In this document: positions 1 to 6,275 of the stretch, piece by piece
How the letters are laid out: every line of letters starts with the position of its first letter
How positions within the stretch are numbered: position 1 is the stretch's first letter
DNA from: Cytophagales bacterium
GTDB lineage: Bacteria > Bacteroidota > Bacteroidia > Cytophagales > ES-bin-26
Assembly (NCBI GenBank): GCA_014379925.1
Contig: JACMKY010000537.1
Coordinates: 1 to 17,536 of the forward strand
Reading direction: 5' to 3'
Length of the DNA: 17,536 nucleotides
The notes under the pieces: model-generated
Database searches by the model: none
Told to the model about the DNA's origin: nothing
What the model saw: only the letters and a program-made list of their open reading frames with translations
Made by a program: the position numbers and the translations under genes

Positions 1-248
1 CCAAGAACGCCGTCGAGAAAGGTTTGGTCTACGCCTACCGCGACCGCAAGCAAAAGAAAAGAGACTACCGTAGCTTGTGGATCCAGCGGATCAACGCCGG
101 ATCGAGGCAGTACGGCCTCTCGTATTCCCAATTCATGGGCAAGGTTCACCAGTCCGGCATCGAACTCAACCGCAAGGTACTGGCCGATCTGGCCATGAAC
201 CACGTGGATGCGTTCAAAGCCGTTGTAGACCGGGTGAATGTACAATAA
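1..248 (+). CDS. rplT: 50S ribosomal protein L20, C-terminal part (5' end outside window)
   Basis: The reading frame enters at base 3 and runs 81 codons to a TAA at 246-248. L20 binds 23S rRNA early in assembly of the large ribosomal subunit. The visible part matches the family well: a basic stretch (RDRKQKKRDYRSLWIQRINA) followed by the typical YSQFMGKVHQSGIELNRKVLADLA segment and a short acidic-hydrophobic tail. L20 is usually about 115 residues, so roughly the first 35 are missing upstream. Its usual partners infC and rpmI would lie just outside the window. The first internal TTG at 24 is not a real start, because the family homology extends upstream of it. The next gene is convergent and only about 10 bp away. 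Confidence 0.97.
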   Translation, partial: KNAVEKGLVYAYRDRKQKKRDYRSLWIQRINAGSRQYGLSYSQFMGKVHQSGIELNRKVLADLAMNHVDAFKAVVDRVNVQ

Positions 249-257
249 ACCGCTGGC

Positions 258-530
258 TCAATCCCGGAGGAGTCCGTCCCTCCTCAGCTCGTAGTGCATC
301 CGGCTTTTGACCGCCTCCCCAAAAAAGGACAAACCCGCGTTGACAATTGCCAGGCTGTAGGTACCCCGCAGGAGCCAACGCTTCAGCGGTTTTTTTTCGT
401 ACTTCATGAGCACCGCCGTGCCTACCTCACACAGGCCATAGCCGACCATGACCAAGCCAAGGGGGGCGAGGATCTGCCAACGACGGTGATAGTCGGCTTG
501 TTGGGGGGAAGGAGTAACTGGAGAATCCAT
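258..530 (-). CDS. Small hypothetical two-helix membrane protein
   Basis: I do not recognise the family. The 90-residue product has a short polar N-terminus (MDSPVTPSPQQADYHRRW), a first hydrophobic helix at about residues 20-42 (ILAPLGLVMVGYGLCEVGTA), a basic loop (KYEKKPLKRWLLR) and a second hydrophobic stretch at about 58-74, ending in a basic tail. It is probably an inner-membrane protein with both ends cytoplasmic. I chose the ATG at 530; an in-frame TTG at 563 would add 11 residues without membrane or family features. No Shine-Dalgarno sequence is visible. It lies last in a row of four minus-strand genes, 149 bp after the deacetylase gene, and converges on rplT. That it is a real gene rests on its clean membrane topology and on the lack of a better frame. 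Confidence 0.6.
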   Translation of the reverse strand: MDSPVTPSPQQADYHRRWQILAPLGLVMVGYGLCEVGTAVLMKYEKKPLKRWLLRGTYSLAIVNAGLSFFGEAVKSRMHYELRRDGLLRD

Positions 531-679
531 GGGTATGACGGGTTTAAGTGACGGGTTTTGCAATCAGCCCGTTCGGCAGACACCGCAGGGATGGCTGCCG
601 CGTGGCGAATCCCCGCGTAAATGTACGCGAAAGGGGTGAAGTCTCCAGGGTGTTCGGGCGGGTTCGACGATCAGTCCAT

Positions 680-1582
680 TCAAAAGAAAATTTCCTGGGC
701 CACGCGGTACGTGTTGGCGTGGGCCTCTACCACGTCGGCCAGCCGTGCCGAATACCCGCCGCCCATGCTCACCGTCACCGGAATCCGGTTGGCCCGGCAG
801 GCTTCCAACACCATTCGGTCCCGCGCCTTGCAGCCGCCCATCGAGAGGGCGAGGCGACCCAGTTTGTCGGTTGCCAGCACGTCCACCCCCGAAAGGTAGA
901 AGATAAACGCCGGTTCCACCTCCCCGAGCAACCGCTTCAAGGCCGCGTCCAACTGGGCCAGGTAAGCCTTGTCTTCGGTACGATCGGGTAAAGCGATGTC
1001 GAGGTCGGACCGTTCCTTGTGCAAGGGATAGTTGGAAGCCCCGTGCATGCTGACGGTGAACACGGCCGGGTTGTGGCGGAAGATCTGCGCCGTGCCGTTT
1101 CCCTGGTGAACGTCCAGGTCCACCACCAGAATTTTTTTCACCCGTCCCTGATCCAGCAACCAGTTCGCCGCCACGGCGATGTCGTTGAGCAGACAAAACC
1201 CTTCGCCCCGGTCGGTGAACGCGTGGTGCGTGCCACCGGCCACGTTCATGGCAATGCCGTGGTGCAGGGCAAACTGGCTCGCCTGAATGGTTCCTTGGGT
1301 AATGCACGTTTCACGGTACACCAACTCCGCCGACAGGGGAAACCCGATCCGGCGGATTTCGGCGGGGGTCAGCAACTGGTTTCGGAGGCGGTGCCAGTAA
1401 TGCGCGTCGTGAGTAGCCAGGATATCGGCTTCGGCGACGGGATCGGGGGCGAAAAGGTTTTCCGGCGTCAGCGTGCCTTCGTAGAGCAGTTGTTCCGGTA
1501 GGAGACTGTACTTCTCCATCGGGAAGCGGTGGCCGGCGGGGAGTGGATGGGCGTACACGGGCAACCAGGCAACCTTGAGCAT
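680..1582 (-). CDS. Histone deacetylase family (arginase-fold zinc amidohydrolase)
   Basis: The 300-residue protein is of the usual length for bacterial HDAC/AcuC/acetylpolyamine-hydrolase relatives, which remove acyl groups from lysine or polyamine-type amides. The catalytic set is complete: paired histidines H119-H120 in GGTHHAFTDRGEGFC, zinc ligands D157 and H159 in VVDLDVHQGNGT, a third ligand D234 in YLSGVDVLATDKLG, and the GGGY tyrosine Y277 that polarises the substrate carbonyl. No signal peptide is seen, so it should act in the cytoplasm. The start is the ATG at 1582 (MLKVAWLPVYAHPLPAGHRF), since family similarity begins there. The frame stays open upstream to 1729 but that part is repeat sequence. 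The substrate cannot be read from the sequence, and the neighbours (DUF1080, small membrane protein) give no clear pathway. Confidence 0.93.
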   Translation of the reverse strand: MLKVAWLPVYAHPLPAGHRFPMEKYSLLPEQLLYEGTLTPENLFAPDPVAEADILATHDAHYWHRLRNQLLTPAEIRRIGFPLSAELVYRETCITQGTIQASQFALHHGIAMNVAGGTHHAFTDRGEGFCLLNDIAVAANWLLDQGRVKKILVVDLDVHQGNGTAQIFRHNPAVFTVSMHGASNYPLHKERSDLDIALPDRTEDKAYLAQLDAALKRLLGEVEPAFIFYLSGVDVLATDKLGRLALSMGGCKARDRMVLEACRANRIPVTVSMGGGYSARLADVVEAHANTYRVAQEIFF

Positions 1583-1602
1583 GGGAAGTATTGAAGGAAA
1601 AT

Positions 1603-1731
1603 GAATGTCGAATTGAAGAACAAGGAATGTCGAATGTCGAAGTAAAATGAAGGAATTTACTCCTTCGACATTCCTTCCCTTGTTGGACCAGTTCGCCGGC
1701 GCGATTCGACATTCGTTTCCCTCCGACATTC
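1603..1731. repeat. Inverted array of GAATGTCGAA words filling an intergenic gap
   Basis: The gap between the DUF1080 stop (1739) and the HDAC start (1582) contains the word GAATGTCGAA at 1603-1612 and an overlapping double copy at 1625-1642. Its reverse complement follows at 1663-1674, 1704-1714 and, with one change, 1722-1731. The two halves face each other, so the transcript could fold into a long imperfect hairpin. A smaller perfect hairpin, GAAGGA/TCCTTC with a 6-nt loop, sits at its centre. The array does not encode a recognisable protein. Confidence 0.8.
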
Positions 1732-1738
1732 AACCGCT

Positions 1739-2533
1739 TTACAATTCCCGCAGCCAGATGTTACGGAAACTGATCGGTTTGCTGGGATCACCGTGGTCCT
1801 GCAAGCGGATCGGGCCTTTGCCGTGGGCGGTGTATTTGGGCAAACCGATGTAGGGTGTGTCGCCCCGGAGGGTAAAATCGTGCTGGACCACTACGCCGTT
1901 GTGCAGAACCGTGATCCGGGCAGGAGAGAACAGGGAACCGTTTTCCCGGAAACGGGGGGCGGTGTACAGCACGTCGTACACGTTCCATTCCCCGGGTTTG
2001 CGCATGGCGTTAACGAGCGGCGGACTCTGTTTGTAAATGCTGCCCGCTTGCCCGTTGACGTAGGTGCGGTTGCCGTAGGAATCGAGCACCTGCAACTCGT
2101 AAATCCCCTGCATAAAAATGCCGCTGTTGCCCCGCGCCTGGCTTTGTCCCTGGATATCCGTCGGAATCCGCCATTCGATGTGCAGTTGATAGTCGTTGAA
2201 ATCCTGTCGGGTGGAGATGTCGCCCGTGCCTTTCTTGACGGTAAACGCGCCGTCTTTCACGTCCCACTTGGCTGCCCCGCCGTCCTGGTCCTTCCACTTG
2301 GACAGGTCCTTGCCGTCGAACAACACGATGGCGTCGGAGGGCGCCGTCAAAAAGGCATTGGCGTTGGCCGCACCCGGCGTGGTCACTTTCACCTCCGGTT
2401 CCCAGAATTCGGTCATTTCGGCTTTCATGGGCGGCGGCGTGGGGGTTGTCTGGGCATTGGCGTGGCCGACCGCCAGCCAACCGGCGGCAACGCACACGAA
2501 TTTCAGCGAACTGCGCGTAACAAAGTGAAACAT
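1739..2533 (-). CDS. Secreted DUF1080 (3-keto-disaccharide hydrolase-like) protein
   Basis: The 264-residue protein begins with a signal peptide (basic SSLK, hydrophobic core FVCVAAGWLAVG, probable cleavage after HANA, residue 27), so it should be exported. The mature part carries the DUF1080 hallmark LFDGKDLSKW at residues 71-80. Later come the HIEWRIP and GNSGIFMQGIYELQVLDSY segments typical of this concanavalin-like beta-sandwich, and a final ISFRNIWLREL strand. DUF1080 proteins are linked to glycan breakdown, and some act on 3-keto sugars; activity of this copy is inference. I used the ATG at 2533 because the signal peptide starts there; the longer open frame to 2632 lies over the promoter region. 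A candidate promoter is at 2616-2645. No SusC/SusD or oxidoreductase partner is seen nearby. Confidence 0.9.
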   Translation of the reverse strand: MFHFVTRSSLKFVCVAAGWLAVGHANAQTTPTPPPMKAEMTEFWEPEVKVTTPGAANANAFLTAPSDAIVLFDGKDLSKWKDQDGGAAKWDVKDGAFTVKKGTGDISTRQDFNDYQLHIEWRIPTDIQGQSQARGNSGIFMQGIYELQVLDSYGNRTYVNGQAGSIYKQSPPLVNAMRKPGEWNVYDVLYTAPRFRENGSLFSPARITVLHNGVVVQHDFTLRGDTPYIGLPKYTAHGKGPIRLQDHGDPSKPISFRNIWLREL

Positions 2534-2574
2534 AATGAAGTGAGTAGGATGGTTGGTTGATAAACAGACAAAAT

Positions 2575-2605
2575 CCCGGCGCCGGGCAAATCCCCGTCCG
2601 GACGG
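2575..2605 (-). promoter_or_regulatory. Two adjacent 12-bp perfect palindromes in the DUF1080 leader
   Basis: CCCGGCGCCGGG lies at 2575-2586 and CCGTCCGGACGG at 2594-2605, separated by 7 bp. Both sit between the candidate promoter and the ATG at 2533. They could be operator half-sites or small RNA hairpins; sequence alone cannot decide. Confidence 0.45.
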
Positions 2606-2615
2606 CAACGGCGGC

Positions 2616-2645
2616 CTAAAGTACAAAGACAAAAACAGGAATCAA
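2616..2645 (-). promoter_or_regulatory. Candidate Bacteroidota promoter for the DUF1080 gene
   Basis: On the minus strand a TTG (2643-2645) is followed after 19 nt by TACTTTAG (2616-2623), which matches the Bacteroidota -7 box TAnnTTTG at all defined positions but one. The spacing fits the known -33/-7 arrangement. The predicted leader is about 78 nt. Confidence 0.5.
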
Positions 2646-2683
2646 GTAACCATCGCCACTTATTCTTTCCGGCCGACCCCGGA

Positions 2684-3190
2684 TTAGTGCAGGTATACGC
2701 CGAAAGCGTCTTCCTCCAGCACCACTTCCACGTGTTCGTTGATGGTCGTGGAAAGCGCGTAGCCTACGTAGTCGGCGGAGACGGGAAACAACTTGTGGTT
2801 CCGGTCCACCAGCACGGCGGTTTGTAACTTCTTTATTTCCAGGTCGAGGAAGGGTTTGAGGCTGTAGACCAGGGTTCGTCCCGTGTTCAACACGTCGTCG
2901 GTGAGTACAATGCACTTGTTCCGCAGGCTCTCCGGCGGGCAGTCCAGTTCGACTTGCCCTTGCCGGGGAGATCGTTTGTCCAGGCTGACCTTCACCAGTT
3001 GGGAACGCTGGGGAGAGAGGGCATTGAACTCCGCCCGGAGGAGTTGCGCAAAACGGTAGCCTTGGTCGTCGATACCCGCCAGGATGATTTCTTCTTCGGC
3101 AAAATTGCTCTCGTAGATTTCAAAGGCGATTCGCTTGATCTTTTGCAAGGTTTGCTTCCGGTTCAGGATGAGGTTGGTGGGCGTAGTCAT
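2684..3190 (-). CDS. PyrR-like phosphoribosyltransferase
   Basis: The 168-residue protein is a type I phosphoribosyltransferase. The PRPP-binding loop VLTDDVLNTGRTL (about residues 95-107) has the two acidic residues and TGRT turn of the family. The downstream segment AVLVDRNHKLFPVSADYVG closely resembles PyrR, the pyrimidine-operon regulator with uracil phosphoribosyltransferase activity. Upstream, GIDDQGYRFAQLL corresponds to the usual early substrate-binding strand. I chose the ATG at 3190 (MTTPTNLILNRKQ); the open frame to 3304 runs through palindromic non-coding sequence. No pyr genes lie nearby, so a regulatory role is not supported by context, and a purine or uracil PRTase role is equally possible. 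It is divergent from the DUF4783 gene with 274 bp between their starts. Confidence 0.85.
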   Translation of the reverse strand: MTTPTNLILNRKQTLQKIKRIAFEIYESNFAEEEIILAGIDDQGYRFAQLLRAEFNALSPQRSQLVKVSLDKRSPRQGQVELDCPPESLRNKCIVLTDDVLNTGRTLVYSLKPFLDLEIKKLQTAVLVDRNHKLFPVSADYVGYALSTTINEHVEVVLEEDAFGVYLH

Positions 3191-3230
3191 GGCGGCCAGG
3201 GGCAGTTTTGAATGGATTGACGGCACTTGG

Positions 3231-3290
3231 TTACGTACGTAAAAAACGGACAGGTATACCCCAACCAGCGTAATATTCCTTAATATTACG
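3231..3290. repeat. Two palindromes in the divergent PRTase/DUF4783 intergenic region
   Basis: TTACGTACGTAA at 3231-3242 is a perfect 12-bp palindrome. At 3269-3290, CGTAATATT and AATATTACG form a perfect 9-bp inverted repeat around a CCTT loop. Both lie just upstream of the phosphoribosyltransferase start at 3190 and could be operator sites for a dimeric regulator. No good TAnnTTTG box was found for either gene, and the rest of the 274-bp region shows nothing else I can name. Confidence 0.5.
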
Positions 3291-3464
3291 AATCTTACCA
3301 ACATTCGCCGGATTTACCAACCAGCGGCGCACCCAGGCGCCAAGACCAGCGAAAGGAATCTTACCCCGAACAATTTCACTCCGTACCCAAAGGCAGGACT
3401 CTGGCACAGTTTTAGTTAGGAAATGGTAAATATTTGCAACGCATTCTCCAGCGAAAACCGTTTT

Positions 3465-3872
3465 ATGAAGTACATTTTGACCCTTGTTTTGTTGAACTTC
3501 GTGGTTGGCATTCACTACCCGAGCAGCGCGCAGAATGACGTAATCAACGGGGCGAAAGAAGCACTGAAAAGTGGCAACTCCAGTGACCTCGCCAAGTTCT
3601 TCAACGATAGCATCGAATTGATCATTGAATCGGACCAAGTCGAATTCGACAAGATAAGCGGTACCCAGGCCGAACTGGTGCTGCGTACCTTCTTCCAAAA
3701 GAACCCTCCCAAAGGCTTCACCTACGTTCATCAGGGCGCTTCCCCCGAAGGATTGCAGTACAGCACGGGAACCTACGAAGCGACAACCGGCTCTTTCGAC
3801 GTATACATCCTGATGAAACAAGTATCGGGCACGTATTACATCAGCCGAATTCAGATACTTGACCAGGAGTAA
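3465..3872 (+). CDS. DUF4783 secreted protein
   Basis: The 135-residue protein opens with a signal peptide (MKYILTLVLLNFVVG, probable cleavage near SSAQ, residues 20-23). The remainder, about 110 residues, has the pattern of DUF4783, a small Bacteroidota family with a SnoaL/cystatin-like fold of unknown function: an N-terminal helix (NGAKEALKSGNSSDLAKFF), then strands such as SIELIIES, FTYVHQGAS, YSTGTYEA and YYISRIQI. I used the ATG at 3465 because it gives a clean signal peptide; the open frame begins at 3423. It is followed by a strong intrinsic terminator at 3933-3958 and then nadC. It is likely periplasmic or surface-exposed. Confidence 0.85.
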   Translation: MKYILTLVLLNFVVGIHYPSSAQNDVINGAKEALKSGNSSDLAKFFNDSIELIIESDQVEFDKISGTQAELVLRTFFQKNPPKGFTYVHQGASPEGLQYSTGTYEATTGSFDVYILMKQVSGTYYISRIQILDQE

Positions 3873-3932
3873 TTCCCGACGGGAACGGAAATTCCCGGCA
3901 ATTCCCGGTTGCCGTTCAGATTTCCTCCTTCA

Positions 3933-3958
3933 GGCCCGCCATGAGTGCGGGCCTTTTT
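3933..3958 (+). terminator. Intrinsic terminator after the DUF4783 gene
   Basis: GGCCCGC (3933-3939) and GCGGGCC (3947-3953) form a perfect 7-bp GC stem with a 7-nt loop, followed directly by five T (3954-3958). This is a classic rho-independent terminator, 60 bp after the DUF4783 stop. Its T-tract abuts the nadC -7 box. Confidence 0.85.
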
Positions 3959-3959
3959 C

Positions 3960-3967
3960 TATTTTTG
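3960..3967 (+). promoter_or_regulatory. TATTTTTG -7 box directly before nadC
   Basis: TATTTTTG matches TAnnTTTG perfectly and ends 4 nt before the GTG proposed as the nadC start. Transcription would begin at about the start codon itself. No TTG is found at the expected -33 position, which is taken up by the terminator hairpin of the gene before. Confidence 0.5.
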
Positions 3968-3971
3968 CCCC

Positions 3972-4841
3972 GTGCAATGGAATTACTTGTCTGACGCCTC
4001 CCTACGCCAATTCGTTGATGCCGCCCTGACGGAAGACGTGGGCGAACCTCCCGACGGGGGCGACCATTCTTCGTTGGCTGCCGTACCCGCCCACGCGCAG
4101 AACCGGGCGCGTCTGCTCATCAAGGACGAAGGAATCCTGGCGGGAATGACCCTGGCCGACATGATTTTTCGGCGGGTCGACCCGGCGTTGCAAATCGAAG
4201 TCCGGTTGCCGGATGGCAGCCCCGTGCACCCCGGCGACGTTGGCCTGACCGTCAGTGGCCGTGCCCAGTCGATTCTGAAGGCGGAACGATTGGTGCTGAA
4301 TTGCGCGCAGCGGATGAGCGGCATCGCCACCCAAACCCACCGGCTCAACCAACTCATCGCCGACACCGGAGCCAAACTGCTGGATACGCGCAAGACCACG
4401 CCCAATTTTCGGCGTCTGGAAAAGTGGGCCGTCGCCATTGGCGGCGGCATCAATCACCGCTTCGGCCTCTTCGACATGATCATTCTGAAAGACAACCACG
4501 TGGATTACGCGGGAGGCGTCCGGCAAGCCATTCAATCGACGCGGGAATACCTGCGGCGGGAAGGGAGAGACCTGGCTATTGTAGTGGAAACCCGCACCCT
4601 CGACGAAGTGCGGGAAGCGTTGGCGACGGGTGGCATCTTCCGCATTATGCTGGACAATATGGCACCCGCCCTTTTGAAGGAAGCCGTCCAGCTCATTGAT
4701 GGCCGCTACCCTACCGAGGCCTCGGGCGGCATTACGGAAGCAACCATCCGCGAAGTGGCACGCTGCGGGGTAGATTATATCTCCGTGGGTGCCCTCACCC
4801 ACTCGGTCAAAAGTCTGGACATCAGCCTGAAGGCATACTGA
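3972..4841 (+). CDS. nadC: Nicotinate-nucleotide pyrophosphorylase (carboxylating), QPRTase
   Basis: NadC converts quinolinate and PRPP to nicotinate mononucleotide, CO2 and pyrophosphate in de novo NAD synthesis. The 289-residue length is normal. Motifs visible in order: ALTEDVG (18-24), CAQRMSGIAT (111-120), LLDTRKTTPNFR (136-147), GGGINHRFGLFD (157-168), LKDNH (172-176), VVETRT (204-209), IMLDNM (225-230), SGGIT (251-255) and the C-terminal SVGALTHS phosphate-binding turn. The EPPDGGD stretch near residue 25 is slightly longer than usual. I chose GTG 3972 (reading M/V-QWNYLSDASLRQF); an upstream GTG at 3945 lies inside the terminator and is unlikely. No other nad genes are in view. The stop codon overlaps the left arm of the inverted repeat at 4840. 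Confidence 0.96.
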   Translation: MQWNYLSDASLRQFVDAALTEDVGEPPDGGDHSSLAAVPAHAQNRARLLIKDEGILAGMTLADMIFRRVDPALQIEVRLPDGSPVHPGDVGLTVSGRAQSILKAERLVLNCAQRMSGIATQTHRLNQLIADTGAKLLDTRKTTPNFRRLEKWAVAIGGGINHRFGLFDMIILKDNHVDYAGGVRQAIQSTREYLRREGRDLAIVVETRTLDEVREALATGGIFRIMLDNMAPALLKEAVQLIDGRYPTEASGGITEATIREVARCGVDYISVGALTHSVKSLDISLKAY

Positions 4842-5052
4842 AGGGTGGGTAGGGTTACAGGTTACAGGTTAGAAAGGCATTTTTTGTCGAAGTTTGGACA
4901 TCGGCGAATGGTCGCCCAAGCAATCTGCTACTCAGCATTATCCAACTTTTCAACTTCACCGACCTCTACCATTTCAACTCCATTAACCTTTCCAACTTGT
5001 AACCTGCAACCTGCAACCTGTAACCTGTAACCTGTAACTCTACCCACCCTTC
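4840..5052. repeat. 213-bp inverted-repeat element with heptamer GGTTACA arrays
   Basis: The 31-nt left arm (4840-4870) and right arm (5022-5052) are reverse complements with a single mismatch. Each ends outward in a GGGTGGGTAG-type block and inward in heptamers. The left side has three heptamers of the form GGTTACA/GGTTAGA. The right side has six in a row of the form AACCTGT/AACCTGC/AACTTGT from about 4995 to 5036. The centre (4871-4994) is non-coding and itself carries loose CAACTT words. The element begins inside the nadC stop codon and ends 1 nt before the next ATG. It has no transposase and no coding content. Confidence 0.9.
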
Positions 5053-5053
5053 G

Positions 5054-5545
5054 ATGATCATCAAAACCAAACGATACAAACTGGAAAACAAGACTTACAT
5101 CAACCTGGCGATGCGTCACCTGCTGCGGACGCAGTGGCGGTGGGCCGCCGTGCCGGTGGGCATCCTTCTTCTCAACCTGGTCCTGAACCTGACCGGGGTG
5201 TATGCCAACTGGTGGATTTACCTCGTGGCGCTGTTGGTGGTGGTGGGGTACCTGCTTTTCTGGTTCATTCAGTTCACCGGCGTCACGCAGTTGGAGCAAA
5301 GCAAGCCAATGTTCCAGAAGTTTATCTACGAAATTGACAGTCGCCAGATCTTGATGAAGCTCAACACCAAGGAAGGCATGCAGTTGAAGTGGGAGAATAT
5401 CAAGGGAGCCGTCAAGGAAAAAGAGCACTTCCTGCTGTTCTTTTCCCGGGTGCAATTTCTTCACCTTCCTTTCACCATCTTCAATTCGGAAAATGACATC
5501 CGGTTCCTGGAATCCATCCTGAAACGCAAGAATTTGTTGAAGTAA
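5054..5545 (+). CDS. YcxB-like membrane protein
   Basis: The 163-residue protein has two adjacent transmembrane helices at about residues 30-48 (WAAVPVGILLLNLVLNL) and 53-75 (WWIYLVALLVVVGYLLFWFI). A soluble C-terminal part follows, with a pattern common in YcxB-type proteins: DSRQILMKLNTKEGMQLKWENIKGAVKEKEHFLLFF, then HLPFTIFNSENDIRFLESIL. The first 30 residues resemble the short N-terminal strand found before the helices in that family. Function is unknown. The start ATG at 5054 comes 1 nt after the inverted repeat, so any ribosome-binding signal would lie in the repeat arm. It is probably read through from nadC unless the repeat acts as a terminator or processing site. Confidence 0.75.
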   Translation: MIIKTKRYKLENKTYINLAMRHLLRTQWRWAAVPVGILLLNLVLNLTGVYANWWIYLVALLVVVGYLLFWFIQFTGVTQLEQSKPMFQKFIYEIDSRQILMKLNTKEGMQLKWENIKGAVKEKEHFLLFFSRVQFLHLPFTIFNSENDIRFLESILKRKNLLK

Positions 5546-5843
5546 CGGCGGCGAAGACCTGCTTCCCCGTTTGTCCATGGTGGTTTGCGCGGCAAACACC
5601 GAATCCTTTGCGTCTGTTTTCCGGAGTAAAGAGCGAAAATGATCCGGCAAACCATTGCTGATAAAGCCGCTTGAAAGTAAATGCGAAAAGGTGAATTACA
5701 CCACATCCAAGCTACATTTGCGCAAATCGATGACGGGCAGTAAATTATCTGCTGATCAAACCCGCGCATTCGTCGAAAAACCCACCTTCCTCATTCCCAC
5801 CTACAGGACCACCTCTCTGAAAGAGCACCGCGAGCAGCGGCCC

Positions 5844-5941
5844 GGGAGCCTTTGTTCGCGGCGTTGCTTCGTACTGGGCCGCCCTGGGCTCCTGTTCGGG
5901 ACGTTCCTTTGGGAGGCTCCTGTTTGCGGCGTTACTTCGTA
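5844..5941. repeat. Three degenerate copies of a ~29-bp unit
   Basis: Units start at 5844, 5886 and 5913. They share the pattern GGCTCCTGTTCGCGGCGTTACTTCGTA in degenerate form. Units 1 and 3 are the closest pair, both ending GCGGCGTT-(G/A)-CTTCGTA; unit 2 is more diverged. Spacing is uneven (42 and 27 bp), which does not fit a CRISPR array. Confidence 0.65.
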
Positions 5942-6207
5942 AGGCTTTTCCGGACCACGCCTTGCGTCGGATCGGGGAACAATTCAGGAAGAACAAAGCT
6001 TTTGTTCGGGTGAAATTTTCGCCCAACCAGACCGAACCCATTCGAACCGGGCTTCGGGGTGAACAATCTTTTTTTTGGTGGTCTGCGTAAGTCTGGCAGC
6101 AGGCAATGCCGGAGAAGAATTTAAACGAACGCGTTGCACGTCGGTTCGATCGGGTAACTTAAAAATACGCTTCCGGAACAACACGAATGGATCAGTTGGA
6201 CAAACCG

Positions 6208-6255
6208 GTTCAACCTGAGGGGAATTTTGCGTAATTTTAAGGCCTCAACCTGAAC
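6208..6255. promoter_or_regulatory. Candidate operator before the arsenosugar-type genes
   Basis: GTTCAACCTGAGG (6208-6220) and CCTCAACCTGAAC (6243-6255) are 10/13 matched as an inverted repeat and also share the 9-bp direct repeat TCAACCTGA. The 22-bp AT-rich spacer contains TAATTTTA (6232-6239), one base from a TAnnTTTG box. The second arm ends 20 nt before the ATG at 6276. This is a plausible promoter-with-operator layout. Confidence 0.35.
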
Positions 6256-6275
6256 GCGGTTTAACGGAATTTACC

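Larger units (their letters stand above)
5546..6275. other. 730-bp region with no convincing gene
   Basis: Open frames of 70-98 codons exist here on both strands, but none shows a family pattern, a signal peptide or a good start. They cross the repeat cluster at 5844-5941 and are best treated as chance frames. Visible features are a hairpin at 5579-5600 (GGTGGTTTGC/GCAAACACC with one bulged base), a perfect TACATTTG box at 5713-5720 overlapping the palindrome TTTGCGCAAA (5717-5726), the repeat cluster, and the inverted/direct repeat at 6208-6255 just before the next gene. Confidence 0.7.

Noticed and set aside
267..285. Terminator between rplT and the small membrane protein gene
   Set aside because: GAGGAG/CTCCTC is only a 6-bp stem, lies inside the 3' end of the neighbouring coding frame and has no T-tract.
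564..1307. 247-codon open frame on the minus strand overlapping the deacetylase gene
   Set aside because: It is a second frame of the HDAC gene, rich in Arg/Gly/Pro, with no family pattern.
1793..2560. 255-codon open frame on the plus strand
   Set aside because: It is antisense to the DUF1080 gene, which has a signal peptide and the LFDGKDLSKW motif on the other strand.
4002..4802. 266-codon open frame on the minus strand
   Set aside because: It is antisense to nadC and shows no independent features.
5579..5600. Terminator after the YcxB-like gene
   Set aside because: The hairpin is plausible but has a bulge and no following T-run, so I list it only as part of the non-coding region.
5844..5941. 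Possible CRISPR array
   Set aside because: Only three diverged units at unequal spacing, no identical repeats, no cas genes nearby.
5728..5942. Possible 70-residue plus-strand peptide after a perfect TACATTTG box
   Set aside because: There is a good -7 box at 5713-5720 but no -33 element, and the frame ends inside the repeat cluster; the peptide has no signal, helix or family pattern.
5745..6041. 98-codon minus-strand frame in the non-coding stretch
   Set aside because: It crosses the degenerate repeat units, starts in no favourable context and has no recognisable domain.
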